From assembly GCA_045594705.1 (NCBI GenBank), contig JAZNZB010000043.1, forward strand, positions 1 through 18,672: a stretch of 18,672 bases of DNA. The letters are read 5' to 3'. The notes beneath the pieces were generated by a model. That model worked only from the letters and a program-made list of their open reading frames with translations. It ran no database searches and was not told the DNA's origin. The DNA comes from SVQP01 sp045594705 (GTDB lineage: Bacteria; Bacillota; Clostridia; Oscillospirales; CAG-272). Position 1 is the stretch's first letter. Every line of letters begins with the position of its first letter. The position numbers and the translations under genes are program-made. Positions 7,289-14,585 of this stretch are shown piece by piece.

Positions 7289-7345
7289 AGGGGAATTGCG
7301 CTTTTTCCGCTAATTTTGCACGTCCATGGCCAAGTCCTTTTATTT

Positions 7346-8173
7346 TTACTTCAGCTTATCTTCAATCTTATCGGATGCAGCGTCCAGATAATCGTTCTGC
7401 ATCATTTCGATCCAGCCCTTGTCAACCAAGGCTGCAAGCTTTGCATCCATGGGAATCTGAGCCAGCAGATCGTAGCCGAACTGCTTTGCGATCTCCTCGA
7501 TGTGGCTCTCGCCGAATACGCTGATCTTCTTGCCGCAATCGGGACAGAGCACGTAGCTCATGTTCTCAACAAGACCAAGCACGGGGATCTCCATCATATC
7601 CGCCATGTGAGCCGCCTTCTTGACGATCATGGAAACCAGCTCCTGAGGGCTGGAAACGATAACAATACCGTCAAGCGGAATGGACTGGAACACGGTCAGC
7701 GGAACGTCGCCCGTTCCGGGAGGGCAGTCGACGAACAGATAGTCAAGATCAGCCCAGACGGTCTGCGACCAGAACTGCTTGACCGTGCCTGCGATGACGG
7801 GGCCTCTCCATACAACGGGTCTGGTCTCGTCGTCCAGCATCAGATTGACAGACATGATCTCAATGCCTGTGGTGGTTGCGGGAGGCAGCATACCGTCTCC
7901 ATCCCCCTCAACGGGCTTATGAAGGCCAAACGCCTTGGGGATAGACGGACCGGTGATATCGGCATCCAGGATACCGACGCGATAGCCCTTGCGCTGCATC
8001 AGCACAGCCAGCATAGAGGTCACAAGCGATTTACCAACGCCGCCCTTGCCGCTGACGACACCGATGATGTGCTTAACAGACGACGCGGGATGGGGCGCTT
8101 CATACATGCTCTGCTTATCTCTGGAGGAGCAATTTGCAGAGCAGGTGGAACAATTGTGGGTACATTCGGACAT
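7346..8173 (-). CDS. mrp: Mrp/NBP35-family Fe-S cluster carrier ATPase
   Basis: A cytosolic P-loop ATPase (275 residues) that binds and transfers iron-sulfur clusters to apoproteins. The deviant Walker A is GKGGVGKS (42-49), followed by LDADITGPS, the DCPPGTGD segment (149-156), and the bridging-cluster CPDC (C210, C213). The N-terminus has an extra cysteine array C4-x3-C8-x2-C11-x3-C15, which may hold a second cluster, as NBP35-type proteins have an N-terminal one. The ATG at 8173 is preferred over an upstream in-frame start at 8233: AAGGAAG lies 8 bases before it, and the upstream start would fall inside the promoter region. It is divergent from gpmI and convergent with the exonuclease gene. 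Confidence 0.95.
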   Translation of the reverse strand: MSECTHNCSTCSANCSSRDKQSMYEAPHPASSVKHIIGVVSGKGGVGKSLVTSMLAVLMQRKGYRVGILDADITGPSIPKAFGLHKPVEGDGDGMLPPATTTGIEIMSVNLMLDDETRPVVWRGPVIAGTVKQFWSQTVWADLDYLFVDCPPGTGDVPLTVFQSIPLDGIVIVSSPQELVSMIVKKAAHMADMMEIPVLGLVENMSYVLCPDCGKKISVFGESHIEEIAKQFGYDLLAQIPMDAKLAALVDKGWIEMMQNDYLDAASDKIEDKLK

Positions 8174-8219
8174 TTTTAACACTTCCTTTTTTGGTAATAC
8201 TATATTTGTTATCTCCAGT

Positions 8220-8248
8220 ATTATACCGCACATTTACGACAAATGCAA
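8220..8248 (-). promoter_or_regulatory. Promoter of mrp
   Basis: Minus strand TTGCAT (8248-8243), 17-base spacer, TATAAT (8225-8220). The -10 box ends 46 bases before the mrp ATG at 8173. Confidence 0.8.
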
Positions 8249-8307
8249 GGGGCTTGGCAACTTTTTTGAAGATTTTGGACAAACTTACATTTTTTTTGCC
8301 ATGTCTC

Positions 8308-8336
8308 TTGATATTCGGGCAAAAACATTGTATAAT
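8308..8336 (+). promoter_or_regulatory. Promoter of gpmI
   Basis: TTGATA (8308-8313), 17-base spacer, TATAAT (8331-8336), 48 bases upstream of the gpmI ATG. An AT-rich leader containing GGAGGA follows. Confidence 0.85.
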
Positions 8337-8384
8337 AATTAGGATTGATATATTATAAATATAAACCATATTTTGGAGGACGTT

Positions 8385-10046
8385 ATGAACAAACTGCAAA
8401 AGCTTTCCAACTTCAAGGGTGTGCAGGGTCCCGTGCTGACCATCGTGATGGACGGCGTAGGTCTTGCTCCCGATACAATCTCCAACGCCGTTGCAGGCGC
8501 GTATACCCCCACGCTTGACGCGCTGATGGCAAATTATCCCATGGTCTCGCTCAAGGCACACGGCGTAGCCGTCGGTCTTCCCTCCGACGACGACATGGGC
8601 AACTCCGAGGTCGGCCACAATGCCCTTGGTGCAGGTCAGGTATTTGCGCAGGGCGCAAAGCTGGTCACCAATTCCATTGAGTCGGGTAAGATGTTCGCAT
8701 CCGCTACCTGGCAGGAGCTGATTGCCAACGTCAAGGCGAACAATTCCACGCTGCACTTCATGGGTCTGTTCTCGGACGGCAACGTGCACTCTCACATCGA
8801 CCACCTCAAGGCTATGATCACGCATGCCAAGGCAGACGGTGTTGCAACCGTTCGCGTGCACATCCTGCTTGACGGCCGTGACGTAGGCGAAACCTCCGCT
8901 CCCGACTACATTCTTCCCTTCGAGGATTTCCTGGCTTCTCTGAACGACGCATCCTTTGATGCAAAGATCGCATCCGGCGGCGGCAGAATGACCGTGACCA
9001 TGGACAGATACGAAGCAAACTGGAGCATGGTTGAAAAGGGCTGGCACACTCACGTGCTGGGCGACGGCAGACAGTTCGCATCCGCCATTGAAGCATATAA
9101 CACCCTGCGTGCCGAGACCGGCAAGATCGACCAGGATATCGATCCCTTCGTCATCGCAGCTGACGGCAAGCCCGTGGGCACCATCGAGGACGGCGACAGC
9201 GTCATCTTCTACAACTTCCGCGGTGACCGTGCCATCGAGATCTCCAAGACCTTTGACACGCCCGAGGGACAGTTTGACAAGTTTGACCGCGTTCGCTACC
9301 CCAAGGTAGTTTACGCAGGCATGCTGGAATATGACGGCGACCTTCACATCCCCTCCAAGTACCTGGTCAATCCCCCCGAGATCTCCAACACCATGGGCGA
9401 GTACCTGGCCAACACAGGCGTTGCACAGTACGCCATTTCCGAGACCCAGAAGTACGGCCACGTGACCTATTTCTGGAACGGCAACAAGTCCGGCAAGTTC
9501 TCCGAGCAGCTGGAAACCTACGTGGAGATTCCCTCCGACGTCGTTCCCTTTGAGCAGCGTCCCTGGATGAAGTGCGCTGAGATCACCGACGAGCTGATCA
9601 AGGCTTTGCACGAGGGCAAGTACACCTACTACCGCGTCAACTTCCCCAATGGCGACATGGTCGGTCACACCGGCTCTCTGGCAGCGACCCGTTGCTCCAT
9701 GGAAGCACTTGACCTGCAGCTGGCGCGCATTCTCAAGGTGGTTGACGAGCTGGGCGGTGTGGCACTGATTACAGCTGACCACGGCAACGCAGACGAGATG
9801 TACGAAATGGACAAGAAGACCAAGCAGCCCAAGGCTGACAAGAACGGCAACTTCAAGGCAAAGACCAGCCACACGCTCAACCCCGTTCCCTGCATCATCT
9901 ACGACAACACCGATGCAAAGAACTCCTACAGCGTCAAGGCTGACAACGGCACCTTCGGTCTTTCCAACGTAGCGGCAACCATGGTCAACCTCATGGGCTA
10001 CAAGGCTCCCGACATGTGGAACGAGTCGATCATTGACGTTGAATAA
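8385..10046 (+). CDS. gpmI: 2,3-bisphosphoglycerate-independent phosphoglycerate mutase
   Basis: This glycolytic enzyme of the alkaline phosphatase superfamily interconverts 3- and 2-phosphoglycerate using two divalent metals (usually Mn). Motifs seen: metal-binding MDGVG (D23), the phosphoserine nucleophile segment MGNSEVGHNALGAG (S74), VHSHIDHL, LLDGRDV, GGRMTVTMDRYE, FYNFRGDRAIE, the second metal cluster PNGDMVGHTGS and TADHGNADEM, and TSHTLNPVP. At 553 residues it is longer than the roughly 510-residue B. subtilis type, with a Lys/Asn-rich insertion near the C-terminal metal site (KKTKQPKADKNGNFKAK). Codons end strongly in C (AAC, GAC, TTC), as in highly expressed genes. The ATG at 8385 follows GGAGGA by four bases; the in-frame TTG at 8373 would include the ribosome site and is rejected. 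Confidence 0.98.
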   Translation: MNKLQKLSNFKGVQGPVLTIVMDGVGLAPDTISNAVAGAYTPTLDALMANYPMVSLKAHGVAVGLPSDDDMGNSEVGHNALGAGQVFAQGAKLVTNSIESGKMFASATWQELIANVKANNSTLHFMGLFSDGNVHSHIDHLKAMITHAKADGVATVRVHILLDGRDVGETSAPDYILPFEDFLASLNDASFDAKIASGGGRMTVTMDRYEANWSMVEKGWHTHVLGDGRQFASAIEAYNTLRAETGKIDQDIDPFVIAADGKPVGTIEDGDSVIFYNFRGDRAIEISKTFDTPEGQFDKFDRVRYPKVVYAGMLEYDGDLHIPSKYLVNPPEISNTMGEYLANTGVAQYAISETQKYGHVTYFWNGNKSGKFSEQLETYVEIPSDVVPFEQRPWMKCAEITDELIKALHEGKYTYYRVNFPNGDMVGHTGSLAATRCSMEALDLQLARILKVVDELGGVALITADHGNADEMYEMDKKTKQPKADKNGNFKAKTSHTLNPVPCIIYDNTDAKNSYSVKADNGTFGLSNVAATMVNLMGYKAPDMWNESIIDVE

Positions 10047-10052
10047 TTTTTC

Positions 10053-10090
10053 GATAAACAAAAGCCACCACGCGGTGGCTTTTGTTTATC
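10053..10090. terminator. Bidirectional terminator between gpmI and the XRE gene
   Basis: A perfect 17-bp stem (GATAAACAAAAGCCACC with its exact complement) around the loop ACGC. The A-rich and T-rich halves let it work in both directions. It lies 6 bases after the gpmI stop and one base before the XRE gene stop. Confidence 0.92.
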
Positions 10091-10091
10091 A

Positions 10092-10901
10092 TCATAATTT
10101 GATCGGATAATCGCCAAAGCCCATGCAGCAGGAGATGCCCTTGAGCGAAAAGCGTTGCATTTCAAGCGTTGCGATCAATATGCACAGACAGGTGTGATAC
10201 ATGTCATTGATCTCATAAGTGTATCCCAACGACTTATGCTTGGATTTCTTTTCGATAACCCACCCGACAGCGATCAGTTCGTCCAGAGCTACTCTCAACG
10301 TGTCCTGATCTAACTGAACCTTTTCCTGCATTTCTCCAAAGCTGATGTCGCTCATGGAAATGATGGCAAGACAGACAAGGAGATTTATTCTTTTTGAAAG
10401 CGCGGGTAATGCCTTCTCAGCAAAATCAAGCGTGTCTTTGTCTACGTTTTCAAAGAAATCCCTTGTGATAATGGCACCGTAGCCTTTGCCCGAAAGCAAT
10501 GACAGACCGTTTTCACCGACAATATGCAACGGCTCGTCATACATGTAAGGATCCCTGTTTTTATTGTTCCATCTGCCCAACCCGTGATGCGCATAACAAA
10601 AAACCTTCAAGGCATCCCTATACGACTCTGCGCTCATTTGCGGATGCTCCGCAACCTTATCCCAAATCTTATGATAGATGTCTTCATATGTGTATTCATA
10701 TCCGTAATACATATAATCAATGCTGACACCAAAATACTCAGCAATCAAAGGGATGATTTGCGTATCGGGGAGCGACGTGTTTGTTTCCCATTTTGAAACG
10801 GCTTGGGGTGAAATATTCAATGCGATGGCTAATTGCTCTTGCGTGATCCCTTTTTTGCGTCTGAGATCGGCTATATTTTTAGCAAGGTTTATTTCTTTCA
10901 T
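10092..10901 (-). CDS. XRE-family regulator with a second, winged-helix-like domain
   Basis: A 269-residue predicted transcription factor. Residues 8-66 are a typical Cro/C1 helix-turn-helix (IADLRRKKGITQEQLAIALNI, then SPQAVSKWET and FGVSIDYMYYG). The middle part (about 70-160) has no family I recognise; it includes an aromatic stretch (WNNKNRDPYMYDEP) and a glycine-rich segment (LLSGKGYGAI). Residues about 165-232 look like a winged helix: a hydrophobic helix, ISFGEMQEKVQLDQDTLRVALDELIAVGW, then a basic wing KKSKHKSLGYTYE. Its target is unknown; AACAA-N11-TTGTT next to its own promoter could be an autoregulatory site (inference). AAAGGAAG precedes the ATG. No partner gene is co-transcribed. 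Confidence 0.9.
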   Translation of the reverse strand: MKEINLAKNIADLRRKKGITQEQLAIALNISPQAVSKWETNTSLPDTQIIPLIAEYFGVSIDYMYYGYEYTYEDIYHKIWDKVAEHPQMSAESYRDALKVFCYAHHGLGRWNNKNRDPYMYDEPLHIVGENGLSLLSGKGYGAIITRDFFENVDKDTLDFAEKALPALSKRINLLVCLAIISMSDISFGEMQEKVQLDQDTLRVALDELIAVGWVIEKKSKHKSLGYTYEINDMYHTCLCILIATLEMQRFSLKGISCCMGFGDYPIKL

Positions 10902-10948
10902 ATGATTCTTCCTTTCAATTTCACCGCGAGCTCTTCGGTTATGATTTG

Positions 10949-10977
10949 ATTATAGCACACAGAAAAACAATTGTAAA
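10949..10977 (-). promoter_or_regulatory. Promoter of the XRE regulator
   Basis: Minus strand TTTACA (10977-10972), 17-base spacer, TATAAT (10954-10949) with extended TGC. The AACAA-N11-TTGTT dyad just upstream overlaps the -35 region. Confidence 0.75.
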
Positions 10978-11059
10978 CAACTTGTTCGGCTTGCATCTCA
11001 ACTCGCAGTTGTTTTAAGAACAATTCGTCCTACCGGCAGTAGTCTTTTTGTATGAATCT

Positions 11060-11161
11060 GTAGGGGGCGACGTCCTCGACGCCCCGGGCAGAAACAAAGT
11101 AACTAATACAATATAAAATTAGTTTTTGCTTACCCGGGGCGTCGAGGACGTCGCCCCCTAC
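11060..11161. repeat. 102-base palindromic element with perfect 29-base inverted repeats
   Basis: Positions 11060-11088 (GTAGGGGGCGACGTCC onward) and 11133-11161 are exact inverted copies of 29 bases. They enclose a 44-base AT-rich centre that itself contains AACTAAT/ATTAGTT. The arms are far more GC-rich than the flanks. It is MITE-like and non-coding, lying 26 bases past the dxs stop, so it would form a very stable hairpin in the dxs 3' transcript. Similar 'GTAGGGGCGAC' repeats are, from memory, dispersed in Clostridia genomes. Confidence 0.85.
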
Positions 11162-11185
11162 GGTTATAAATTGATTGGTGATAAA

Positions 11186-11203
11186 AATCAATGCTTATTG
11201 ATT
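11186..11203 (-). terminator. Possible weak terminator at the dxs stop codon
   Basis: On the minus strand the last dxs codons form AATCAAT-AAGC-ATTGATT, followed by TTTATC. The stem is only 7 bp and AT-rich. The stop codon TGA lies inside its 3' arm. It could work weakly, backed by the palindromic element downstream. Confidence 0.4.
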
Positions 11204-13071
11204 AATGACACAACCGCATCTGCAATGCACCGTGCATCAATTCCCGCTGTGGTATAAACCGATTCGATCTTGTCCTGGATGACAAAATTATCATCAATTG
11301 CCATGATGGCGTGCGCGGGCAGGTTGCCGGTTCTCGCCATGGCATCCGAGAGCATCATACCAAAGCCGCCTGCGCGGATCTCTTCCTCCAAGAATACGAT
11401 AGGCGTTCCCATGTTGCCGATCAGCTCGGTGACACGATTTGCAAGCTTGTCGTAGGGCTTGATGTATTCGCAAAGCAAAATGCCTGCACGAATTCCCTGT
11501 CCTGCCAAGGAATCTACCGCCTTGATGGCCTCGCGTACGATTTTGCCATGCGTGACGATAACGCACTGTGCGCCATCCGTATTCCACGCGCGCACGTCGA
11601 TATCGGCATATGCGCCATCAGGATAGAAGCGCGAAAGCACGTCGTCGTGTTCCCTGCCGTTGGGATAGCGGATGGCCACCGGACATGTTTCGCTCACTGC
11701 GATCCTGATCGACAGCGCAAGTCCGTCTGCGGTCACGGGTGTATAGATCTTAACGCCCGGGATGTGCGAGAGAAACGCTACGTCAAAAATGCCGTGGTGC
11801 GTCGCGCCGTCCGCTGCACTGATGCCCGCACGGTCAATGCACAGGACAAGCGGCAGATTCTGCAGCGCCGCGTCGTGAATGATCTGGTCGTAAGCACGCT
11901 GCAGGAAGGTGGAATACACCGCAAACACGGGAATATAGCCGTTTGCCGCCATAGCCGCTCCAAAGGTGACAGCATGCTCCTCGGCAATGCCAACGTCAAA
12001 ATACCGCTCGGGATAGGCCTTGTGGAAGGTCTCAAGTCCCGTACCGTCGCCCATTGCGGCAGTGATGGCGCAAATGCGGTCGTTCTCCCTCGCAAGCTCG
12101 GTCAACACCGCTCCCGTGATCTTGGAGAAATTAGGCCGCTCGGAGCTTTTGCCCGTGGGTGCGACACCGTGATATGCGGTAGGCGCTTGCTCTGCGGGCT
12201 CGTAGCCAAGGCCCTTTTTGGTCTTGACGTGAATGATCACGCTCTCATCCAGCTTCTTGGCCTCACGCAAAAGCGTCTCAATAGCCTCCATGTCGTTGCC
12301 GTCCACGGGTCCGAGATACGTAAGGCCCATATCTTCAAAATAATTACTGCCATACAGCGCATTCTTGATACCCATCTTGACACGCTTGACCACGCGGAAC
12401 AGGTGCTTGCCCACAAGCGGAATGCCCTTGAGCACGTTTCTGGTCACCTTTTTAGCGTCAAAATATGCCTTTCCGCGACGGATGTGCGCCAAGGTATTGG
12501 CAATTCTGCCTGTGTTCTTGGCAATTGACATTTCATTTTCGTTGAGCACAATAATCAGACGCAGATTCTTATCCACGTTATTGAGTGCCTCGTGCACCAT
12601 GCCCCCGGTAAACGCACCGTCACCGATGACGGCAATAGAATAGGCATCCGAACCCGAAAGCTTATCGGTCATAGCAAATCCGAGTGCCGCAGAGATCGAG
12701 GTGGAGCTGTGCCCCGCACCAAACGGGTCGTGTTCACTCTCGTTTCGCTTGGTAAAGCCCGAAAGCCCTCCGCCCTTGCGCAGCGTATCAAAGCTGTCTG
12801 CTCTTCCGGTCAGCAGCTTATGTACGTAGGCCTGATGTCCAACATCCCAGATCATGTGATCCTTAGGCGAATCGAACACGCGGTGCAAGGCGACCGTCAG
12901 CTCGACTACGCCAAGATTGGACGCCAGATGACCGCCATTCTCATTGACGCGTTTGATCAGAAAATCACGGATCTCGGCGTTCAGGCATAGCAGCTGCTCC
13001 ATGCTCAGCAATTTGAGCTCTGCCGGGCTGTTTACACGGCCGAGATATTGATAATCGTTAAAGTGTTGCAT
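11188..13071 (-). CDS. dxs: 1-deoxy-D-xylulose-5-phosphate synthase
   Basis: A thiamine-diphosphate enzyme that condenses pyruvate and glyceraldehyde-3-phosphate (with CO2 loss), the first step of the MEP isoprenoid pathway and a source of DXP for thiamine and pyridoxal. The 627 residues match full family length. Visible: H48 in GGHLASNLG, H79 in GHQAYVHK, SGFTKRNESEHDPFGAGHSS, the ThDP/Mg motif from GDGAFTGG (150-157) to NENEMSI (177-183), the catalytic segment VGIAEEHAVT, RAYDQIIHDAALQ and DGATHHGIFD. The three-domain transketolase order is intact. AAGGAGG lies six bases before the ATG. It is transcribed alone from a TTGCAT/TATAAT promoter and is divergent from the CNNM operon. Confidence 0.98.
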   Translation of the reverse strand: MQHFNDYQYLGRVNSPAELKLLSMEQLLCLNAEIRDFLIKRVNENGGHLASNLGVVELTVALHRVFDSPKDHMIWDVGHQAYVHKLLTGRADSFDTLRKGGGLSGFTKRNESEHDPFGAGHSSTSISAALGFAMTDKLSGSDAYSIAVIGDGAFTGGMVHEALNNVDKNLRLIIVLNENEMSIAKNTGRIANTLAHIRRGKAYFDAKKVTRNVLKGIPLVGKHLFRVVKRVKMGIKNALYGSNYFEDMGLTYLGPVDGNDMEAIETLLREAKKLDESVIIHVKTKKGLGYEPAEQAPTAYHGVAPTGKSSERPNFSKITGAVLTELARENDRICAITAAMGDGTGLETFHKAYPERYFDVGIAEEHAVTFGAAMAANGYIPVFAVYSTFLQRAYDQIIHDAALQNLPLVLCIDRAGISAADGATHHGIFDVAFLSHIPGVKIYTPVTADGLALSIRIAVSETCPVAIRYPNGREHDDVLSRFYPDGAYADIDVRAWNTDGAQCVIVTHGKIVREAIKAVDSLAGQGIRAGILLCEYIKPYDKLANRVTELIGNMGTPIVFLEEEIRAGGFGMMLSDAMARTGNLPAHAIMAIDDNFVIQDKIESVYTTAGIDARCIADAVVSLINKH

Positions 13072-13104
13072 CCTGCGCCTCCTTCCGTTCGTTTTAACCT
13101 ATCT

Positions 13105-13133
13105 ATTATAGCACACATACAGCACAAATGCAA
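13105..13133 (-). promoter_or_regulatory. Promoter of dxs
   Basis: Minus strand TTGCAT (13133-13128), 17-base spacer, TATAAT (13110-13105) with extended TGC, 33 bases before the dxs ATG. Confidence 0.82.
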
Positions 13134-13222
13134 ATCCTTTTTGCGTCATTTACGAATTTTTCACACTTTTTGCAAAGATTTGGCTAATATTCGGTATTTT
13201 GCTTGGTATTTTTCAAAATCTA

Positions 13223-13251
13223 TTGACAAAACCGCGCATATCATGTATAAT
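13223..13251 (+). promoter_or_regulatory. Consensus promoter of the CNNM operon
   Basis: TTGACA (13223-13228), 17-base spacer, TATAAT (13246-13251): both hexamers match the housekeeping consensus exactly. Confidence 0.88.
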
Positions 13252-13289
13252 GCTTAGTAATATTTTGAAAAGGAGAACACTTACACATC

Positions 13290-14585
13290 ATGGACGGAGA
13301 CAGTATACGATTATTTTTACTTGTAATCGTATTTGTTGCCCTTGTATCCTGCAGCGGATACTTTTCGGCTACGGAAAGCGCATTTACTGCGCTTAACAAA
13401 ATCAGAATCAAAAGTCAGGCAGACGAAGGAGACAAGCGCGCCAAGCGTGCTTTGCATATTACAAACCACTTCGAGCGTGCACTGACTACCATCCTCGTTG
13501 GTAATAATATCGTCAATATCGCGGCAGCCTCTGTGGCTACCGTCATAGCTGCGCAATTATTAGCCCCTTCGGGCCTTGACGAGGATACCATCAATATCAT
13601 ATGTACGGTATACGTCACGGTAGTTGTATTTATTTTCGGTGAGATGACTCCCAAGAGTCTCGCAGGTGACAGAAGCGAAAGCATTGCATTGCTCTTCGCC
13701 GGTCCTTTGCGCTTACTGATGAAGCTTTTTACACCTATTGTGGCCGTTTTTTCTCTTTTGAACAAATTTGTGGCACGCTTTTTCAAGGAAGAGGAAGAGC
13801 CCTCGATCACAGAGGATGAGCTTTACGACATCATCGATACGGTCGAAGAGGAAGGCGTTGTGGACGAGGAACAGAGTGATATGCTCAAATCCGCGCTGGA
13901 ATTCTCGGGCACAACTGCTGCCGACGTCATGACTGTGCGCCAGGATATCGTGTATATCGATATCACCATGACAAACGAGCAGATCAAGGATCTGATCATG
14001 CAGACTACGCACTCCCGTATTCCTGTATGCGACGGTGACCCCGATAATATCATAGGCACGTTACCCATTCGAGCATTTCTCAAGGAATATCTCAAAAACC
14101 CTGACCTGGAGCTGCGCTCTTTGCTTATTCCCGCTTTCTTTGTCAAGGCGAGTGCCAATATTGACGACCTTTTGACCGTTATGCGCCAGCACCGCTACTA
14201 CCTTGCCGTAGTCATTGACGATAAGGCAAGCACGATCGGTATCGTCACCATCGAGGACTTCCTTGAAGAGCTGGTTGGCGAGATCTGGGATGAGGACGAC
14301 GTGGTTGATCCGGACTTTATCAAGATGGGTGGCAACTACTTCCGTATCACCTCCCGTATGACAGTTGGCGATGCCTTCTCGCGCATCGGTCTTCCCGCCC
14401 CCGAGCAGGCTGTGGCGCAAAGACCCCTGATCTCATTTATTCTGGACACTCTGGGCAGAATGCCCGAGGAGGAAGAAAGCATAGAATACATGGGAGTTGA
14501 GATCATTGCGGAAGAGATCAAGGACGGCAGACTCCTGCAAGTCGTCATTCATATCTTAGATGATGAGGAGGTGGCCGCACAATGA
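13290..14585 (+). CDS. CNNM/CorC-family membrane protein, divergent copy
   Basis: A 431-residue HlyC/CorC (CNNM) protein, a family linked to Mg2+ and other divalent cation export. Order: CNNM membrane domain (about 1-160; SATESAFTAL, VGNNIVN, FGEMTPKSL), a CBS pair (about 205-330), and a C-terminal CorC/HlyC domain (about 340-430). Two usually conserved CBS-region signatures are altered: the MTPR after CBS entry is MTVR (214-217), and the DEFGGT loop of CBS2 is DDKAST (310-315). The second operon copy keeps both, so nucleotide or Mg sensing may differ between them. The AGGAG (13271-13275) is 14 bases from the ATG, unusually far, and no nearer standard start codon is in frame. The stop overlaps the next gene by 4 bases. 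Confidence 0.93.
   Translation: MDGDSIRLFLLVIVFVALVSCSGYFSATESAFTALNKIRIKSQADEGDKRAKRALHITNHFERALTTILVGNNIVNIAAASVATVIAAQLLAPSGLDEDTINIICTVYVTVVVFIFGEMTPKSLAGDRSESIALLFAGPLRLLMKLFTPIVAVFSLLNKFVARFFKEEEEPSITEDELYDIIDTVEEEGVVDEEQSDMLKSALEFSGTTAADVMTVRQDIVYIDITMTNEQIKDLIMQTTHSRIPVCDGDPDNIIGTLPIRAFLKEYLKNPDLELRSLLIPAFFVKASANIDDLLTVMRQHRYYLAVVIDDKASTIGIVTIEDFLEELVGEIWDEDDVVDPDFIKMGGNYFRITSRMTVGDAFSRIGLPAPEQAVAQRPLISFILDTLGRMPEEEESIEYMGVEIIAEEIKDGRLLQVVIHILDDEEVAAQ

Larger units (their letters stand above)
6959..7341. repeat. 383-base composite palindromic element with 35-base terminal inverted repeats
   Basis: This fills the gene-free space between the convergent exonuclease and mrp genes, and no coding region is supported in it. 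The arms 6960-6994 and 7307-7341 are inverted repeats of 35 bases with one mismatch and one G-U pair (outer block AAAAGGACTTGGCCA, inner block CGTGCAAAATTAGCGG). On either strand the outermost arm is followed by a T run, so the ends can act as terminators. It resembles a MITE: terminal repeats, small size, no transposase. Its interior holds a hairpin (7006-7033) and a second inverted repeat (7060-7288). A clean target duplication is not obvious. Confidence 0.8.

Noticed and set aside
6959..7341. CRISPR array or riboswitch interpretation of the hairpin-rich gap
   Set aside because: The repeats are inverted, not direct with spacers, and the element lies after the genes on both sides, not in a leader.
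7268..8179. 303-codon open frame antisense to mrp
   Set aside because: It starts inside the palindromic element and mirrors mrp; no ribosome site and no motifs.
8115..10061. 648-codon open frame antisense to gpmI and the start of mrp
   Set aside because: It mirrors the C-ending codon bias of gpmI, which keeps antisense stops rare. The product is Val/Gly/His-rich without motifs, has no ribosome site, and runs through the gpmI and mrp promoters.
11311..12528. 405-codon open frame antisense to dxs
   Set aside because: dxs has every family motif over the same bases; the antisense product shows no domain and no ribosome site.
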